From assembly GCF_963580165.1 (NCBI RefSeq), contig NZ_CAUZLM010000002.1, positions 62,001 to 126,000 of the forward strand: a DNA stretch of 64,000 nucleotides, written 5' to 3'. The translations under genes were made by a program, and so were the position numbers. This DNA is from Fructobacillus evanidus (GTDB taxonomy: Bacteria; Bacillota; Bacilli; Lactobacillales; Lactobacillaceae). Positions 17,736 to 26,896 of the stretch are shown here, one piece after another; position 1 is the first letter of the stretch, and each line of letters begins with the position of its first letter. Under the pieces are notes generated by a model. The model did no database searches, was not told the origin of the DNA, and saw only the letters and a program-made list of their open reading frames with translations.

Positions 17736-19346
17736 TTAAAGTTCAGGTTCTTCAACTTCAACCGTATCATTAATCCTCTTGGCACGGCGGAAATGCTTGG
17801 TAACCAAGCGTGAGCCAGTACCCCAGAAGTAAAAGGCCAAAGCAACAATAATAATCATGACGAAGTCTAATGGATACTTCACGAGGCCGATTCCATTAAA
17901 TTCGTGCGAACCAATATAAGATTCAATTGACAAGGCAACCAAGTACCAAAGCAACCAGGAAGATCCCTTAATTTGCTGCTTAGCCCGGTCCATTGACCAA
18001 CCCTGCTTCCACTCGTAGAAGAAGTAGAATGGCAATCCCAAGACAATAATCAAGATAACTTCAATCGTGGTTGGCCACATTGCCCAATAGGTTGCTAATG
18101 AGGCCAATACGAAGGCCAACGGCGCCATATATTTCATGCTCTTCGACTTAAATGGTCGATTGAAATCAGGTGCCATCTTTCGCAATGACATGACGGTAAC
18201 TGGTCCCGTCAAATAGGCAATCAAGGTAGCAGTTGAAATAACGGCCGCCAAAGTTCCCCACGACCGGAAAACCGTTACCATAATCATTGATAAGATAGCA
18301 TCCGTGACCATGGCCATTCGTGGAATACCGTACTTTTCGTTAATCTTACCCAAGTATTGTGGGATGTGCTTATCAGAAGCCATCGCTGCCAAGACACGAC
18401 CGGTTGAGGCCGCAAAGGAAACACCAGTTCCAAATGGTGAAACAAAGGCATCCGTATACAGCAAGATTGACAACCAGTTCAAGCCAAGTAAGATGGCCAA
18501 ATCAGCAAATGGTGACTGGAAATCGATTCCGTGCCAACCAAATTTAGCAATTTCAGACGGTTCAATCGCCGTAATAAAGGTTGATTGAATCAAGATGTAC
18601 AAAACTGCTGCAATTCCCAATGAAATCACAATTCCGCGGGAAATATCTTTTGTTGGGTCCTTAACTTCTGAACCGAAGTTAATGATTGTTTGAAAGGCAT
18701 TAAAAGAGAAGATAATACCAGAAACAGTTGTTGCCGCAAAGATTGGTGCTGTTCCATATGGCATGAACTGGTGAACAGTTGAGCCGTAGTTTCCTGGGTG
18801 GAAACTTGAAATGGTCAACATGGCAATCGTCAACAATGGTACCCCAATTTTCAAGAATGAGATTGCCGAAGTAAAGCGAGTCAACAAGGTCACGGACCAG
18901 TAATTGAGCAACGTGAAAATGACAATAAAGCCAAAGACAATGAGCAATCCTGGTGTCGTGATTTGACCGTTACTCAAGAAATGGTGCGTCCAGTTTGCCC
19001 ATTTCCAAGGCCAAGTTGACATATATTGAACGGCAGCCACCGCTTCGATTGGAATCAAAGTAATCAATGATACCCAGTTCGCCCATGAGGCAATAAAACC
19101 TAAGAGCGATCCGTGAGTATACTGGGCAAACTTTGACATTCCACCCGATTGCGGAAACATTGTCCCCAATTCAATATAGGTGTAAGCAATCACACCAATC
19201 ACGACTGCACCAATTACCCATGAGATAATGGCGGCTGGTCCAGCAACTCGCGTTGCCTCCCAAGAACCAAACAGCCAACCAGAACCAATCAATGATCCTA
19301 GTCCCAAAAGAACAAGTTGTAGTAAACCAATTTTATGAGATTTCAT
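17736..19346 (-). CDS. APC-superfamily amino acid permease, long form
   Basis: This 536-residue membrane protein begins KIGLLQLVLLGLGSLIGSGWLFGSWEA, a typical APC helix 1 with the GSG break. It contains IIFSFNAFQTIINFGSEVKDP, where the family acidic residue follows helix 6. About 12 core helices are followed by two extra C-terminal helices and a charged tail ending EVEEPEL. Substrate is unknown. It has its own terminator and about 145 bases of upstream DNA, so it is probably a single-gene unit. Confidence 0.88.
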   Translation of the reverse strand: MKSHKIGLLQLVLLGLGSLIGSGWLFGSWEATRVAGPAAIISWVIGAVVIGVIAYTYIELGTMFPQSGGMSKFAQYTHGSLLGFIASWANWVSLITLIPIEAVAAVQYMSTWPWKWANWTHHFLSNGQITTPGLLIVFGFIVIFTLLNYWSVTLLTRFTSAISFLKIGVPLLTIAMLTISSFHPGNYGSTVHQFMPYGTAPIFAATTVSGIIFSFNAFQTIINFGSEVKDPTKDISRGIVISLGIAAVLYILIQSTFITAIEPSEIAKFGWHGIDFQSPFADLAILLGLNWLSILLYTDAFVSPFGTGVSFAASTGRVLAAMASDKHIPQYLGKINEKYGIPRMAMVTDAILSMIMVTVFRSWGTLAAVISTATLIAYLTGPVTVMSLRKMAPDFNRPFKSKSMKYMAPLAFVLASLATYWAMWPTTIEVILIIVLGLPFYFFYEWKQGWSMDRAKQQIKGSSWLLWYLVALSIESYIGSHEFNGIGLVKYPLDFVMIIIVALAFYFWGTGSRLVTKHFRRAKRINDTVEVEEPEL

Positions 19347-19445
19347 AATATCCTTCCATCACATTTATCGAAGTGACCACTTACACGTGAATCACCAATG
19401 GTCACTATTGTACCAGAACGATTACAAATTGCAACTCTATTATAC

Positions 19446-19485
19446 AAAAAAACTGCTGGTTGTTAATACCAACAGTTCTTTTTTG
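19446..19485. terminator. Terminator after gntP
   Basis: AACTGCTGGT/ACCAACAGTT with flanking A and T tracts lies directly past the gntP stop. The minus-strand T-run fits the end of the gntK-gntP transcript. Confidence 0.82.
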
Positions 19486-19492
19486 CACTGAT

Positions 19493-20875
19493 TTAAACAA
19501 AAAGTGCCGTAATAATTAAGATAACAATCAAACCAGTTACGGAAATAACTGTTTCCAAAACCGTCCAGATTTGGAAGGTTTGCTTAACCGTCAAGTCGAA
19601 GTATTCCTTAAAGATCCAGAATCCAGCATCGTTAACGTGAGAAGCAATCAATGAACCTGCACCGATGGCCAAGGCAACCAAGACAAGCAACAAGTCACCG
19701 TGTGGGTTGGCAGCTAAGATACCGTTCACGACACCAACGGCCGTGATACCAGCAACCGTGGCTGAACCAACGGCAATTCGAAGCAATGAGGCTACTGCCC
19801 AAGCAAACAAAACAATCGAGATTGGAGACATTGAACCTGATGATTGGAACAAGTGAGCGATTTGGTTTGACATACCTGATGTCACCAAAACACCACGCAA
19901 GGCACCACCACCACCAACAATCAACAAGATGCCGGCAACTGAGTTCAAGCCTTCTGTCAATGAAGCTTCAACATCCTTCATTGAACGCTTTTGACCAGGT
20001 CCCATCGCAAAGATAGCAAAAATCAAAGAAATCGTCATCGCAACAGCTGGGTTTGCCAAGAAATCAATTACTCGGTAAACCATGTCAGGATGAGCTGGGG
20101 CCTTTCCACCTGAAACCACCAACTTATAAACAGTGGCGATGATCATAAAGATCAATGGGAAGACAGAAGTCAAAACTGACAAACCAAAGCTTGGTGACTT
20201 ATCTAAGTCATATTCCTTCACTTCACCAACTGCTTCAATGTGTTCCTTGAATTGGAAGGCATCGGGAGCAAACTTCTGTGCCAACTTTGTATAAACAGGA
20301 CCGGCAACAATCGCTGTGATGATTGAAACAACCAAACCGACAATCAACATCAAACCAACGTTTGCGCCCAATTGTGAGGCAACAGCAGTTGGAGCTGGTT
20401 GTGGTGGCAAGAAACCTTGTGCAGATGACAAGGCAGCCGTCATTGAGATTCCCAAGTAAAGCAATGGGACACCCGCTTCAATGGCAACGGCAAAGACGAT
20501 TGGAATCAACAAAACCATGCCGACTCCGAAAATCATTGAAATTCCAATGATAAAGGAAGCTAACAAAACGGCCCATTGCAAACGCTTCAAACCAAACCAA
20601 GCAATCAAGGTCTTAGCGATTCGATAAGAACCGCCAGCATCAGCAACCAAACGACCAATCATCCCACCAAAGATGAAGATAACGGCGTTTGATCCCAAGA
20701 TGTTTCCCATTCCCTGGGAGCCCAAAACGGCATCCGGGATCTTTGATGGGTTCATGCCCAACAAGAGGGCCAAAACGAAGGCCGTGATGACCAACGATAC
20801 AAAGGTGTTCAACTTAAACTTGGTGATTAAAACCAGCAAGAGTAAGATGGACACGAATAACATAACAAATTCCAT
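19493..20875 (-). CDS. gntP: Gluconate:proton symporter (GntP family)
   Basis: This 460-residue protein with about 12-14 membrane helices is rich in glycine/alanine-packed segments such as GGMIGRLVADAGGSYRIAKTL and QGFLPPQPAPTAVA. The second is the conserved GntP family loop. It imports gluconate or a related sugar acid. It follows the gluconate kinase gene by about 48 bases, so uptake and phosphorylation are co-expressed. Its stop codon overlaps an AAATCAG heptamer. Related GntP proteins move other hydroxy acids, but the neighbouring kinase and gnd point to gluconate. Confidence 0.92.
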   Translation of the reverse strand: MEFVMLFVSILLLLVLITKFKLNTFVSLVITAFVLALLLGMNPSKIPDAVLGSQGMGNILGSNAVIFIFGGMIGRLVADAGGSYRIAKTLIAWFGLKRLQWAVLLASFIIGISMIFGVGMVLLIPIVFAVAIEAGVPLLYLGISMTAALSSAQGFLPPQPAPTAVASQLGANVGLMLIVGLVVSIITAIVAGPVYTKLAQKFAPDAFQFKEHIEAVGEVKEYDLDKSPSFGLSVLTSVFPLIFMIIATVYKLVVSGGKAPAHPDMVYRVIDFLANPAVAMTISLIFAIFAMGPGQKRSMKDVEASLTEGLNSVAGILLIVGGGGALRGVLVTSGMSNQIAHLFQSSGSMSPISIVLFAWAVASLLRIAVGSATVAGITAVGVVNGILAANPHGDLLLVLVALAIGAGSLIASHVNDAGFWIFKEYFDLTVKQTFQIWTVLETVISVTGLIVILIITALFV

Positions 20876-20923
20876 TTATCCATACGAAAGCCACTTGGCT
20901 TTCTCTCCTATTATCTCTGCGCC

Positions 20924-22462
20924 TTACTTCATGTGCTTACGCTGGAAGTCGGCAATGTTATCATATTCAGTTTGCAATTGGCGTGACAAGCGAATAAAGA
21001 TTGGTGCCAATTCCCGGTAAGCTTCGAAGTTTTCTGGGTCTGGCTGGTAAGTGTTTGACTTACCAACATACTTTGAGATTTCATACAAATCATCGATTTG
21101 ACCCAAGGCCTTTTGAGCCACAACAACGGCGGCCAATGCCCCTGATTCAAAGGCTTGTGGCACTGTCACAGGTTGCTCAAAGATATCAGCAAACATTTGT
21201 CGCCACAAAGGTGAGCGAGCAAAACCACCAGTTGCCTGGATGGACTTCAATGAACCAACAACTTCTTCCAAGGCCAATGAGACCATGTAGACGTTAAAGG
21301 TAATTCCTTCCAGAACGGCACGAATCATGTTTGCTCGAGTATGTGAATGGTTCAAACCAAAGAATGAGCCACGAGCGTTTGCATCCCAGATTGGTGCTCG
21401 TTCACCACCCAAGTATGGATGGAAAAGCAAACCATCTGAGCCAGCAGGAATCTTTGATGCCACTTCAGTCATCAAGTCATAAGCATCTTGTCCAAGCAAT
21501 GCTGCTGTTGACTTCTCGGCATCAAAGAGGTTATCGCGGGCCCAACGGAAGACATCGCCACCGTTGTTAACTGGTCCACCAACAACCCAGTGATCCTTAT
21601 CCAAGGCATAAGTAAATGTTCGACCCTTTGGATCGATAACTGGCTTATCAGAAACAACACGGATGGCACCAGAAGTACCAATCGTAATTGCAGCGACACC
21701 AGGTTGAACGGCATCAACACCAAGGTTTGACAATGGACCATCACCGGCACCATAAACAAATGGTGTATCAGCAGGCAAGCCAAGAACCGTCGCATAGTCG
21801 CTCTTCATCTTGGTTTCGTATTCATATGGTGAAACAGGTTCGGGCAATTGGTCCTTTGACAAACCAGTTACCGACATCGCTTGCTCATCCCAATCCAAGT
21901 TAAAGATGTTGAACAAGCCAGTTCCTGAAGCAATTGAAATATCCATCTTGTTTGCACCAAACAAACGGAAGAACAAATATTCCTTAATACCCAAGTAATG
22001 AGCAGCATTGTTGTAAATATCTGGCTGATCATTCTTCAACCAAAGCAACTTTGACAAAGGTGCCATTGGATGAATTGGCGTTCCGGTCTTTTGGTAGATT
22101 TCCATCCCCTGACCGGATTCCTTCAATTCATCAGCATACTTAACGGCGCGAGTATCCGCCCAAGTAATAACACGTGTCAGCGGCTTCCAATCCTTATCAA
22201 AAGCAATCAATGAGTGCATTGCTGATGAGAATGAAACGGCTGCAATCTTATTACCTTCGCTCAACTTTGCCTTACGAACAACAGCAGCTAGAGCATTGGT
22301 GAAGGCAACAAAGATTTCCTCTAAGTCTTCTTCCGCCATATCCGTTTGATCCCGGTATAAGGGATAACCAACGTTGGATTGGGCCACCACTTGGTTTTGA
22401 TCATCGAACAAAACGGCCTTGGTAGAGGTCGTTCCTAAATCGATACCAATCATATAATCCAT
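20924..22462 (-). CDS. gntK: Gluconokinase (FGGY family)
   Basis: This 512-residue sugar kinase begins MIGIDLGTTSTKAVLFD, the first phosphate-binding loop. GAGDGPLSNLGVDAVQPG near residue 235 and ITIGTSGAIR near 255 form the second. LGGERAPIWDANARG and the C-terminal ATGGFARSPLWRQMFADI complete the FGGY signature. It makes 6-phosphogluconate, the substrate of gnd encoded just upstream. GGAG precedes the ATG at 22462. Other FGGY kinases act on xylulose or glycerol, but context selects gluconate. Confidence 0.92.
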   Translation of the reverse strand: MDYMIGIDLGTTSTKAVLFDDQNQVVAQSNVGYPLYRDQTDMAEEDLEEIFVAFTNALAAVVRKAKLSEGNKIAAVSFSSAMHSLIAFDKDWKPLTRVITWADTRAVKYADELKESGQGMEIYQKTGTPIHPMAPLSKLLWLKNDQPDIYNNAAHYLGIKEYLFFRLFGANKMDISIASGTGLFNIFNLDWDEQAMSVTGLSKDQLPEPVSPYEYETKMKSDYATVLGLPADTPFVYGAGDGPLSNLGVDAVQPGVAAITIGTSGAIRVVSDKPVIDPKGRTFTYALDKDHWVVGGPVNNGGDVFRWARDNLFDAEKSTAALLGQDAYDLMTEVASKIPAGSDGLLFHPYLGGERAPIWDANARGSFFGLNHSHTRANMIRAVLEGITFNVYMVSLALEEVVGSLKSIQATGGFARSPLWRQMFADIFEQPVTVPQAFESGALAAVVVAQKALGQIDDLYEISKYVGKSNTYQPDPENFEAYRELAPIFIRLSRQLQTEYDNIADFQRKHMK

Positions 22463-22487
22463 GATTATTTCTCCATCACAATTCCAG

Positions 22488-22511
22488 AAAAAAGGCCAGT
22501 CGGCCTTTTTT
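22488..22511. terminator. Hairpin with T-run in the gntK leader
   Basis: AAAAAAGGCC, a four-base loop and GGCCTTTTTT form a symmetrical terminator-like hairpin. It lies 26 bases before the gntK start and after a separate gnd terminator. It could be a second stop for gnd or an attenuator of gntK. Confidence 0.65.
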
Positions 22512-22567
22512 CTGATAATTCAACTTAATCTAGAATAGCAAGGTGCTTGATAGAATAAGTTTTTCAT

Positions 22568-22593
22568 AGAAAAAGCTCCCAAGTAACGGGAGC
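22568..22593 (-). terminator. Terminator after gnd
   Basis: GCTCCC/GGGAGC with a seven-base loop is followed on the minus strand by TTTTT. It lies about 25 bases past the gnd stop. Confidence 0.8.
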
Positions 22594-22615
22594 AAGTTTC
22601 AAAACAAATCTTAAA

Positions 22616-23524
22616 TTACTTAGCAGCGTCCATAGCGTGTCCACCAAAGCCGTTACGCAATGCTGAAACAACCTTTCCAGTGAACGTGTCTTCTTGCAAT
22701 GAACGGTAACGCATTGCAAGTGACAAGTAGATAACTGGGGCTGGAACTTCCAAGTCAAGTGATTCTTCAACTGTCCACTTTCCTTCACCAGATGAGTGCA
22801 TCCGTCCAGAAATCTTTGACAACTTTGGATCCTTAGCAAATTGTTCTTCGGCCAATTCCATCAACCATGAACGAACAACTGAACCGTGGTTCCACAACTT
22901 TGCGACTGCTTCGTAGTCGTAATCGAATTGTGAAGCTTCCAATACTTCGAAACCTTCGGCGATGGCTTGCATCATACCGTATTCGATTCCGTTGTGAACC
23001 ATCTTCAAGTAATGACCTGATCCCAAACGACCAGTGTACAAGTAACCATCTTCCAAAGCGATTGAAGCAAACAATGGTTCGATTGTCTTCCATGCTTCGG
23101 CATCATCGCCACCAATCATGAAGTTTCCACCGTTACGAGCACCTGACATTCCACCAGAAGTACCAGCATCGAAGAACTTCAAACCAGCTGCAGTCGTGCG
23201 CTTGTTTTGTTCCAAGTTATCCTTGTAGTTTGAGTTTCCACCATCAATGATGATGTCGCCCTTATCCATCTTTTCAATCAAAGTATCGATTGTTGAGTTT
23301 GTTGGAACACCAGCTGGTACCATTACCCAAACAACCTTTGGTGATGGCAACTTAGCCAACATGTCATCGATTGTGCTTGCGCCTTCAACCTTGTCTGAGT
23401 AAGCATCTGCTTCTGCAACAAAATCCTTGTTCAAGTCGAATGCAACAACTTCATGACCATTGTCAACGGCGTTCTTAACCAAGTTAAGACCCATCTTACC
23501 AAGGCCGATCATGGCAAACTTCAT
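22616..23524 (-). CDS. gnd: 6-phosphogluconate dehydrogenase, short NAD-type
   Basis: This 302-residue protein is much shorter than the 470-residue NADP enzymes. The Rossmann motif GLGKMGLNLV is at residues 7-16, and an aspartate (AFDLNKD) ends the second strand, favouring NAD. The catalytic segments are GGTSGG-like DAGTSGGMSGARNG near 117-130 and HYLKMVHNGIEYGMMQ near 175-190. It oxidatively decarboxylates 6-phosphogluconate to ribulose 5-phosphate, the entry to the phosphoketolase route in heterofermenters. A strong promoter lies upstream (TATAAT 23570-23575, TTGCAT 23593-23598, 17-base spacer). Confidence 0.93.
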   Translation of the reverse strand: MKFAMIGLGKMGLNLVKNAVDNGHEVVAFDLNKDFVAEADAYSDKVEGASTIDDMLAKLPSPKVVWVMVPAGVPTNSTIDTLIEKMDKGDIIIDGGNSNYKDNLEQNKRTTAAGLKFFDAGTSGGMSGARNGGNFMIGGDDAEAWKTIEPLFASIALEDGYLYTGRLGSGHYLKMVHNGIEYGMMQAIAEGFEVLEASQFDYDYEAVAKLWNHGSVVRSWLMELAEEQFAKDPKLSKISGRMHSSGEGKWTVEESLDLEVPAPVIYLSLAMRYRSLQEDTFTGKVVSALRNGFGGHAMDAAK

Positions 23525-23569
23525 GTGTATTACCTCTTTTTTAAATTCTTCTATTAAACTACAAGTCTT

Positions 23570-23634
23570 ATTATATGAAAATTATTTACATGATGCAAGT
23601 GATAATTGAAAATAAATTTCAATTTCGGTATAGT
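23570..23634. promoter_or_regulatory. Divergent gnd / rpiR promoter region with an operator-like inverted repeat
   Basis: The minus strand has TTGCAT (23593-23598), 17 bases and TATAAT (23570-23575) for gnd. The plus strand has TTGAAA (23606-23611), 17 bases and TATAGT (23629-23634) for the regulator. The inverted repeat ATTGAAA-N5-TTTCAAT (23605-23623) covers the regulator's own -35 box. RpiR-type factors bind such repeats, so autoregulation is likely. Confidence 0.7.
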
Positions 23635-23675
23635 ATTTATATTCTTAGGTTCTTCAATAATAAAGAGAGACAATT

Positions 23676-24527
23676 ATGCCAAATTCAATTTTTGCTAAAC
23701 TCGGACAAAATCCGGCCGGTTATAATCAGACCGAAAGTAAACTGATTACCTATATTAAAGCGAAACCCGCCGAGGCCGCAACCGGCACCATCCGTGAAAT
23801 GGCTGAAGAAACTGGCGTATCCACTGCTTCCATTTCACGTTTTGTTAAAAAAATCGGCTTCGCCTCCTACCGTGACTTTTCGGTGGCCCTCGCCTCCTAT
23901 AATCAACGAAAGCCACCTGTCGATTTATTTGGTGAAATTGAGGATGCTGATGATACAGCCGCCATTACAAAGAAAGTCTTTGCCGGTGCTCAAAACGCCC
24001 TTTCAATGACCAGCGATAACTTAACCGCTGAAAAATTAGACCAAGCGGTGAAGTGGCTGACCTCAGCAAAGCGCGTTGGTTTCTTTGGCATTGGTGGTTC
24101 TTCGATTGCGGCCTTTGATGCCTACCACAAGTTCTTACGGACCCCAATTGATGTGATTTCACACCCAGATTACGACATCCAATTGATGCAGGCCGTCAAA
24201 CTAACGCCACAAGATACCGCTGTCGTTATTTCCCATTCCGGTCGAAACGAGGACACCCTCTTCGTTGCCCAAAAGTTAAAGGACAACAAGGTTCCCTTTA
24301 TCGCAATTACTTCCTTCGCCGATTCCCCTTTGGCCGAGATGGCTGATTTAGTCTTCTTATCCTTGGCTGAAGAAATTAATTTTCGGTCAGAATCGATGTC
24401 TTCTTTGGTTGCCCAGTTAACCATTATCGACACGCTTTTCACCCTTGCTGGATCCAAGCTACCAACCCAAACACAGCATGTCGTCGATACCATGCGTGAT
24501 GTGATTGAGAGCACCCGCCTTCATTAA
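23676..24527 (+). CDS. RpiR/MurR family transcriptional regulator of the gluconate genes
   Basis: This 283-residue protein has an N-terminal winged HTH_6 domain; GTIREMAEETGVSTASISRFVKKIGF near residues 37-62 is the recognition helix region. A C-terminal SIS domain (VGFFGIGGSSIAAFDAYHKF near 130-150; VVISHSGRNEDT near 183-194) binds phosphosugars. It is divergent from gnd, gntK and gntP. A phosphorylated acid such as 6-phosphogluconate is the probable effector, by analogy with GntR-type RpiR members. Whether it activates or represses is not visible. Confidence 0.9.
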   Translation: MPNSIFAKLGQNPAGYNQTESKLITYIKAKPAEAATGTIREMAEETGVSTASISRFVKKIGFASYRDFSVALASYNQRKPPVDLFGEIEDADDTAAITKKVFAGAQNALSMTSDNLTAEKLDQAVKWLTSAKRVGFFGIGGSSIAAFDAYHKFLRTPIDVISHPDYDIQLMQAVKLTPQDTAVVISHSGRNEDTLFVAQKLKDNKVPFIAITSFADSPLAEMADLVFLSLAEEINFRSESMSSLVAQLTIIDTLFTLAGSKLPTQTQHVVDTMRDVIESTRLH

Positions 24528-24569
24528 TCACCGTTTCGTATCTTTGCTTAAAAATCAGTATTAGTCAGC

Positions 24570-24605
24570 AAAAAACGCACTGTTTCATCAACAGTGCGTT
24601 TTTTG
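24570..24605. terminator. Bidirectional terminator between rpiR gene and udk
   Basis: ACGCACTGTT/AACAGTGCGT with a five-base loop is flanked by six A and six T. It serves the two converging genes. Confidence 0.92.
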
Positions 24606-24609
24606 TTTA

Positions 24610-25245
24610 CTATTCTTGTTCTTCTTTTTCAACCATGGCAATTGCCTGGTTCATCAACATATCGATGGCCACAAAGTTTTCGCCACCCTCTGGCACGATA
24701 ATGTCTGCATAACGTTTTGTTGGTTCAACGAATTGATTGTGCATTGGCTTAACAGTTGCCAAGTATTGCTCAATCACGCCTTCAACCGTCCGGCCACGTT
24801 CATGCGTGTCACGTTGGAGACGACGGATAAAGCGAATATCATCGTCCGTATCAACAAACACCTTCAAATCAAGCAAGTGACGAACACGGGCATCATTGAA
24901 AAGCAAAACCCCATCAACAATAATCACATCAGCTGGTTCAATATGAACCGTTTCGCTTGATCGCGTGTGTTGCGCATAATCATAAACCGGAATATCAATT
25001 GCCTGATAGTCAATCAACTTTTCCAAATCAGCAACGAACCGATCCGTCTCAATCGAATCCGGATGATCATAGTTCGTCTTAACCCGTTCAGACATTGGCT
25101 TGTCCGACTGGTCCTTGTAGTAAACGTCTTGCTGCAACAAGACTGGCTGGTTTGCACTTAAACGAGTGATTAACGCCTTGGAAACGGTGGTCTTACCAGA
25201 ACCAGACCCACCTGTAATACCAATTAGTAACGGTTTCTTTGCCAA
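24610..25245 (-). CDS. udk: Uridine kinase
   Basis: This protein of about 211 residues has the P-loop GITGGSGSGKTT close to the N-terminus. QQDVYYKDQSDKPM and IIVDGVLLFND follow as family segments. It phosphorylates uridine and cytidine for salvage. I choose a TTG start at 25245 because GGAGG lies five bases upstream. The longer in-frame option at 25275 begins with GTG, has no ribosome site and would include that GGAGG inside the coding region. Confidence 0.9.
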   Translation of the reverse strand: MAKKPLLIGITGGSGSGKTTVSKALITRLSANQPVLLQQDVYYKDQSDKPMSERVKTNYDHPDSIETDRFVADLEKLIDYQAIDIPVYDYAQHTRSSETVHIEPADVIIVDGVLLFNDARVRHLLDLKVFVDTDDDIRFIRRLQRDTHERGRTVEGVIEQYLATVKPMHNQFVEPTKRYADIIVPEGGENFVAIDMLMNQAIAMVEKEEQE

Positions 25246-25364
25246 AATTGCCTCCAAGGGGCCAAAAAAGCCCACTCAATCATTTTTTCTTATCCAACCT
25301 ATTTTACGTGATAACGGCCCTAAAAGCTAGTATCATTTTGTTTCAAAAAGGGAAATCAGCGTCA

Positions 25365-25394
25365 TAAAAAGCCCAAAATTAACAAATTTTGGGC
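25365..25394 (-). terminator. Terminator of the MFS exporter gene
   Basis: GCCCAAAATT/AATTTTGGGC with a four-base loop is followed on the minus strand by TTTTT. It lies about 30 bases past the stop at 25426. Confidence 0.88.
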
Positions 25395-25425
25395 TTCAAC
25401 ACAAAAACAATTTCTTTTCTGATTT

Positions 25426-26778
25426 TTAATCCTGCTTTTGGACACGAATCCGACTGGCCAATAAGTAGCCAGACAGTGGAATCAAAATAAACCAAGCAGC
25501 CGTGTGGCTTAATGCAGCTCCATAAGAAGTCGACTTGATGAACACACCAATCAAAATACTAGCAACCAAAATCGAGGTTGCACCAATCACCTGACGCATG
25601 GTCGTAATAATGGCTGTCCCGTGGGAAACCAGGTGCTTAGGCAAAGCATTATTAGCAGCCGTAACCGCTGGCATCATGATGAAGGCGTTGCCACCTTCCA
25701 AGAGCATGGCGCCAATGATGGCTAGTAGCAGGTACTTTGTTCCAAAGACAGCTAAGTCCAAGTAGCCCAAAACCATCATGGTTGACCCAAGCAAGACCAA
25801 GGGGCGCAAGCCAATCTTCTCAAGCAACCGGCCGGCGCGTGGGTTCATGGAAGACAAGAAGACCGCTGCTGGAATCATCAACAGACCTGAAATAACCGGC
25901 ACCAAGTGATAAACCTTTTGGAAGTACAACGGCATCAAAACCGTCGCAGTAATTAAGCCAGAATAAGACATCCCAGTTAGCAACATAGCTGGCAAATAGC
26001 CCTGGTACTTGAAAACCCGCAAATCCAAAAATGGGGTTTCTTCCTTCAACTGGCGCACGACAAAGGTCAGTAAGAAAATGACTGAAAGCAACAAAATCAG
26101 CCCCAGTGGCCAATTCCAACCAGTAGCGGGCAAAACCGAAATCGTATAGAGGATACCGGCAAAGCCAATCAGAAGAACAGCAGACAAAAAGTCAAAATTA
26201 CGTGGCTCTAATTTGTGCGTATTTTCAATCTTGGACTGCATCGTGGTAATCAAAACCAGCAAGACAATAAAGAACAAGCCAAACAAAATTCGCCACGATC
26301 CCCACTGTAAAACAATACCGGAAACGATTGGTCCAACAGCCAGTGCCGAACCCATCACCAGACCAACGGTTCCCATCGCCACACCACGGTCATCCTTTGG
26401 CGTATTTTCTAGGATAACTGCCTGGTAAGTTGGAAAGAGTGCCCCAACAGCGACCCCCTCTAGCAAACGACCAATGACGACACCAAGAAAGTTTGGCGTG
26501 ACCATCGCATACAACGTTCCAACAAGAAAGACACCGACAATCAAATTCAATAACTTTTTCAATGGAATGTTGTCTAGTAACCAGGGTGACAAAGGCATCA
26601 CTAAGGTCATAGCAACCATAAAGCCAGAGGTTACCCACTGCACATTAGCAGCGTTAATCCCAAACTGCTTCATTAAAATTGGGTAGGCTGTCGTCATCGT
26701 GGATTGTGAAATCGACATCGTAAAGGATGTAAATAACAAGACCAGTGAAAATGGCGACAAGCGCTTCATATTTTTCAA
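25426..26778 (-). CDS. MFS transporter, DHA2 drug:H+ antiporter group
   Basis: This 450-residue membrane protein has the motif-C-like segment GLVMGSALAVGPIVSGIVLQWGSWR near residue 145. The N-terminal VQWVTSGFMVAMTLVMPLSPWL of EmrB/QacA-type exporters is also present. About 13-14 helices are predicted by eye. The family extrudes drugs or toxic metabolites; no substrate can be read from the sequence. The heptamer AAATCAG follows the stop codon without a gap. The gene is flanked by terminators, so it is transcribed alone. Confidence 0.87.
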   Translation of the reverse strand: MKNMKRLSPFSLVLLFTSFTMSISQSTMTTAYPILMKQFGINAANVQWVTSGFMVAMTLVMPLSPWLLDNIPLKKLLNLIVGVFLVGTLYAMVTPNFLGVVIGRLLEGVAVGALFPTYQAVILENTPKDDRGVAMGTVGLVMGSALAVGPIVSGIVLQWGSWRILFGLFFIVLLVLITTMQSKIENTHKLEPRNFDFLSAVLLIGFAGILYTISVLPATGWNWPLGLILLLSVIFLLTFVVRQLKEETPFLDLRVFKYQGYLPAMLLTGMSYSGLITATVLMPLYFQKVYHLVPVISGLLMIPAAVFLSSMNPRAGRLLEKIGLRPLVLLGSTMMVLGYLDLAVFGTKYLLLAIIGAMLLEGGNAFIMMPAVTAANNALPKHLVSHGTAIITTMRQVIGATSILVASILIGVFIKSTSYGAALSHTAAWFILIPLSGYLLASRIRVQKQD

Positions 26779-26896
26779 GGAAATTTCCCCCTTTGTTGAT
26801 TATCCCTTTATTCTATAGAAAAAATTCAAAAATGGCAAGTTATTTATAATGATTCTAAATTAAAAAGAAACCCTAGAATGGAATTCCTGTTTTTGT

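Noticed and set aside
22616..23524. Truncated gnd (302 instead of about 470 residues)
   Set aside because: The short form is a complete NAD-type family with all catalytic segments and a normal C-terminus.
26866..26896. Terminator-like sequence after ccpA containing GGAATTCC
   Set aside because: Pairing is weak and broken; I could not draw a stable stem, although the T-rich minus-strand tail leaves it possible.
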